In this document: in pieces, positions 47,093 to 49,230 of the stretch | Position numbering within the stretch: position 1 is the first letter of the stretch | How the letters are laid out: each line of letters begins with the position of its first letter | Assembly (NCBI GenBank): GCA_945957405.1 | Contig: CAMFLL010000006.1 | Span: 1 to 49,230, forward strand | Length of the DNA stretch: 49,230 nt | Source: an uncultured Mycolicibacterium sp. | GTDB lineage: Bacteria > Actinomycetota > Actinomycetes > Mycobacteriales > Mycobacteriaceae | Direction: 5' to 3' | The notes under the pieces: generated by a model | The model's input: the letters and a program-made list of their open reading frames with translations, nothing else | Database searches by the model: none | What the model was told of the DNA's origin: nothing | Position numbers and translations under genes: made by a program

Positions 47093-49230
<2,138 letters not shown>

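Overview
The window is about 49 kb of high-GC chromosome spanning the replication origin of a Mycobacterium, most likely a rapidly growing Mycolicibacterium. The evidence is the gene order rpmH-dnaA-oriC-dnaN-gnd-recF-DUF721-gyrB-gyrA, the rpmH-rnpA-yidD-yidC-jag-gidB-parA-parB arm on the other strand, and many genes recognisable as orthologues of M. tuberculosis Rv0036c-Rv0046c and Rv3906c-Rv3923c. Two features argue against the tuberculosis complex. The leuS/ino1 block lies on the pcnA side of the origin in reverse orientation, and gnd sits between dnaN and recF. gyrA carries a full-length intein. No rRNA, tRNA, IS element, prophage or CRISPR array was seen.

Layout. Positions 1-8.2 kb hold the 3' end of ino1, an Rv0045c-type hydrolase, a Tat-exported PhoX-type phosphatase, an F420-type oxidoreductase with a GntR regulator, an amino-acid ABC transporter whose binding protein and permease are fused, and a MarR regulator. 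Positions 8.2-18.5 kb hold a glucosylglycerate hydrolase, an SDR enzyme, leuS, mtc28, a small membrane protein, purU, yqgE, an MFS transporter and a DinB-like protein. Positions 18.5-32.8 kb start at a likely rearrangement junction with a 15-bp tandem repeat. They then hold an acidic DxDGDG-repeat protein paired with the CCA-adding enzyme, mutT4, a DUF6049 membrane protein, murJ with pseudokinase, sigM with a shortened anti-sigma gene, trxB2-trxA, cwlM and two acetyltransferase-like genes. Positions 33-38.3 kb are the parB-to-rpmH operon on the minus strand with two parS sites inside coding sequence. Positions 38.3-49.2 kb are the dnaA promoter, dnaA, oriC, dnaN, gnd, recF, DUF721, gyrB and gyrA (cut by the window end, with intein).

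How the genes work together. The right half is the chromosome replication and segregation core (initiator, clamp, RecF, gyrase, ParABS) plus membrane-protein insertion, RNase P and L34. The middle is a cell-envelope and redox cluster: MurJ lipid II flipping, CwlM control of MurA, and thioredoxin, with SigM encoded alongside. The left part mixes conserved genes with likely accessory metabolic genes for phosphate release, amino-acid uptake and glucosylglycerate turnover.

Regulatory reading. Many starts have a mycobacterial -10 hexamer (TANNNT) only 6-8 nt before an ATG or GTG, the pattern of leaderless transcripts. This was used to choose several starts. The more unusual signals are three to four tandem 11-bp repeats in front of phoX, an anti-sigma-M gene lacking its N-terminal domain, the gyrA intein, the tandem repeat at the rearrangement junction, and paired GTGCAC palindromes around the gyrB promoter. 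All comparisons with named genes are from memory of the families; no database search was run.
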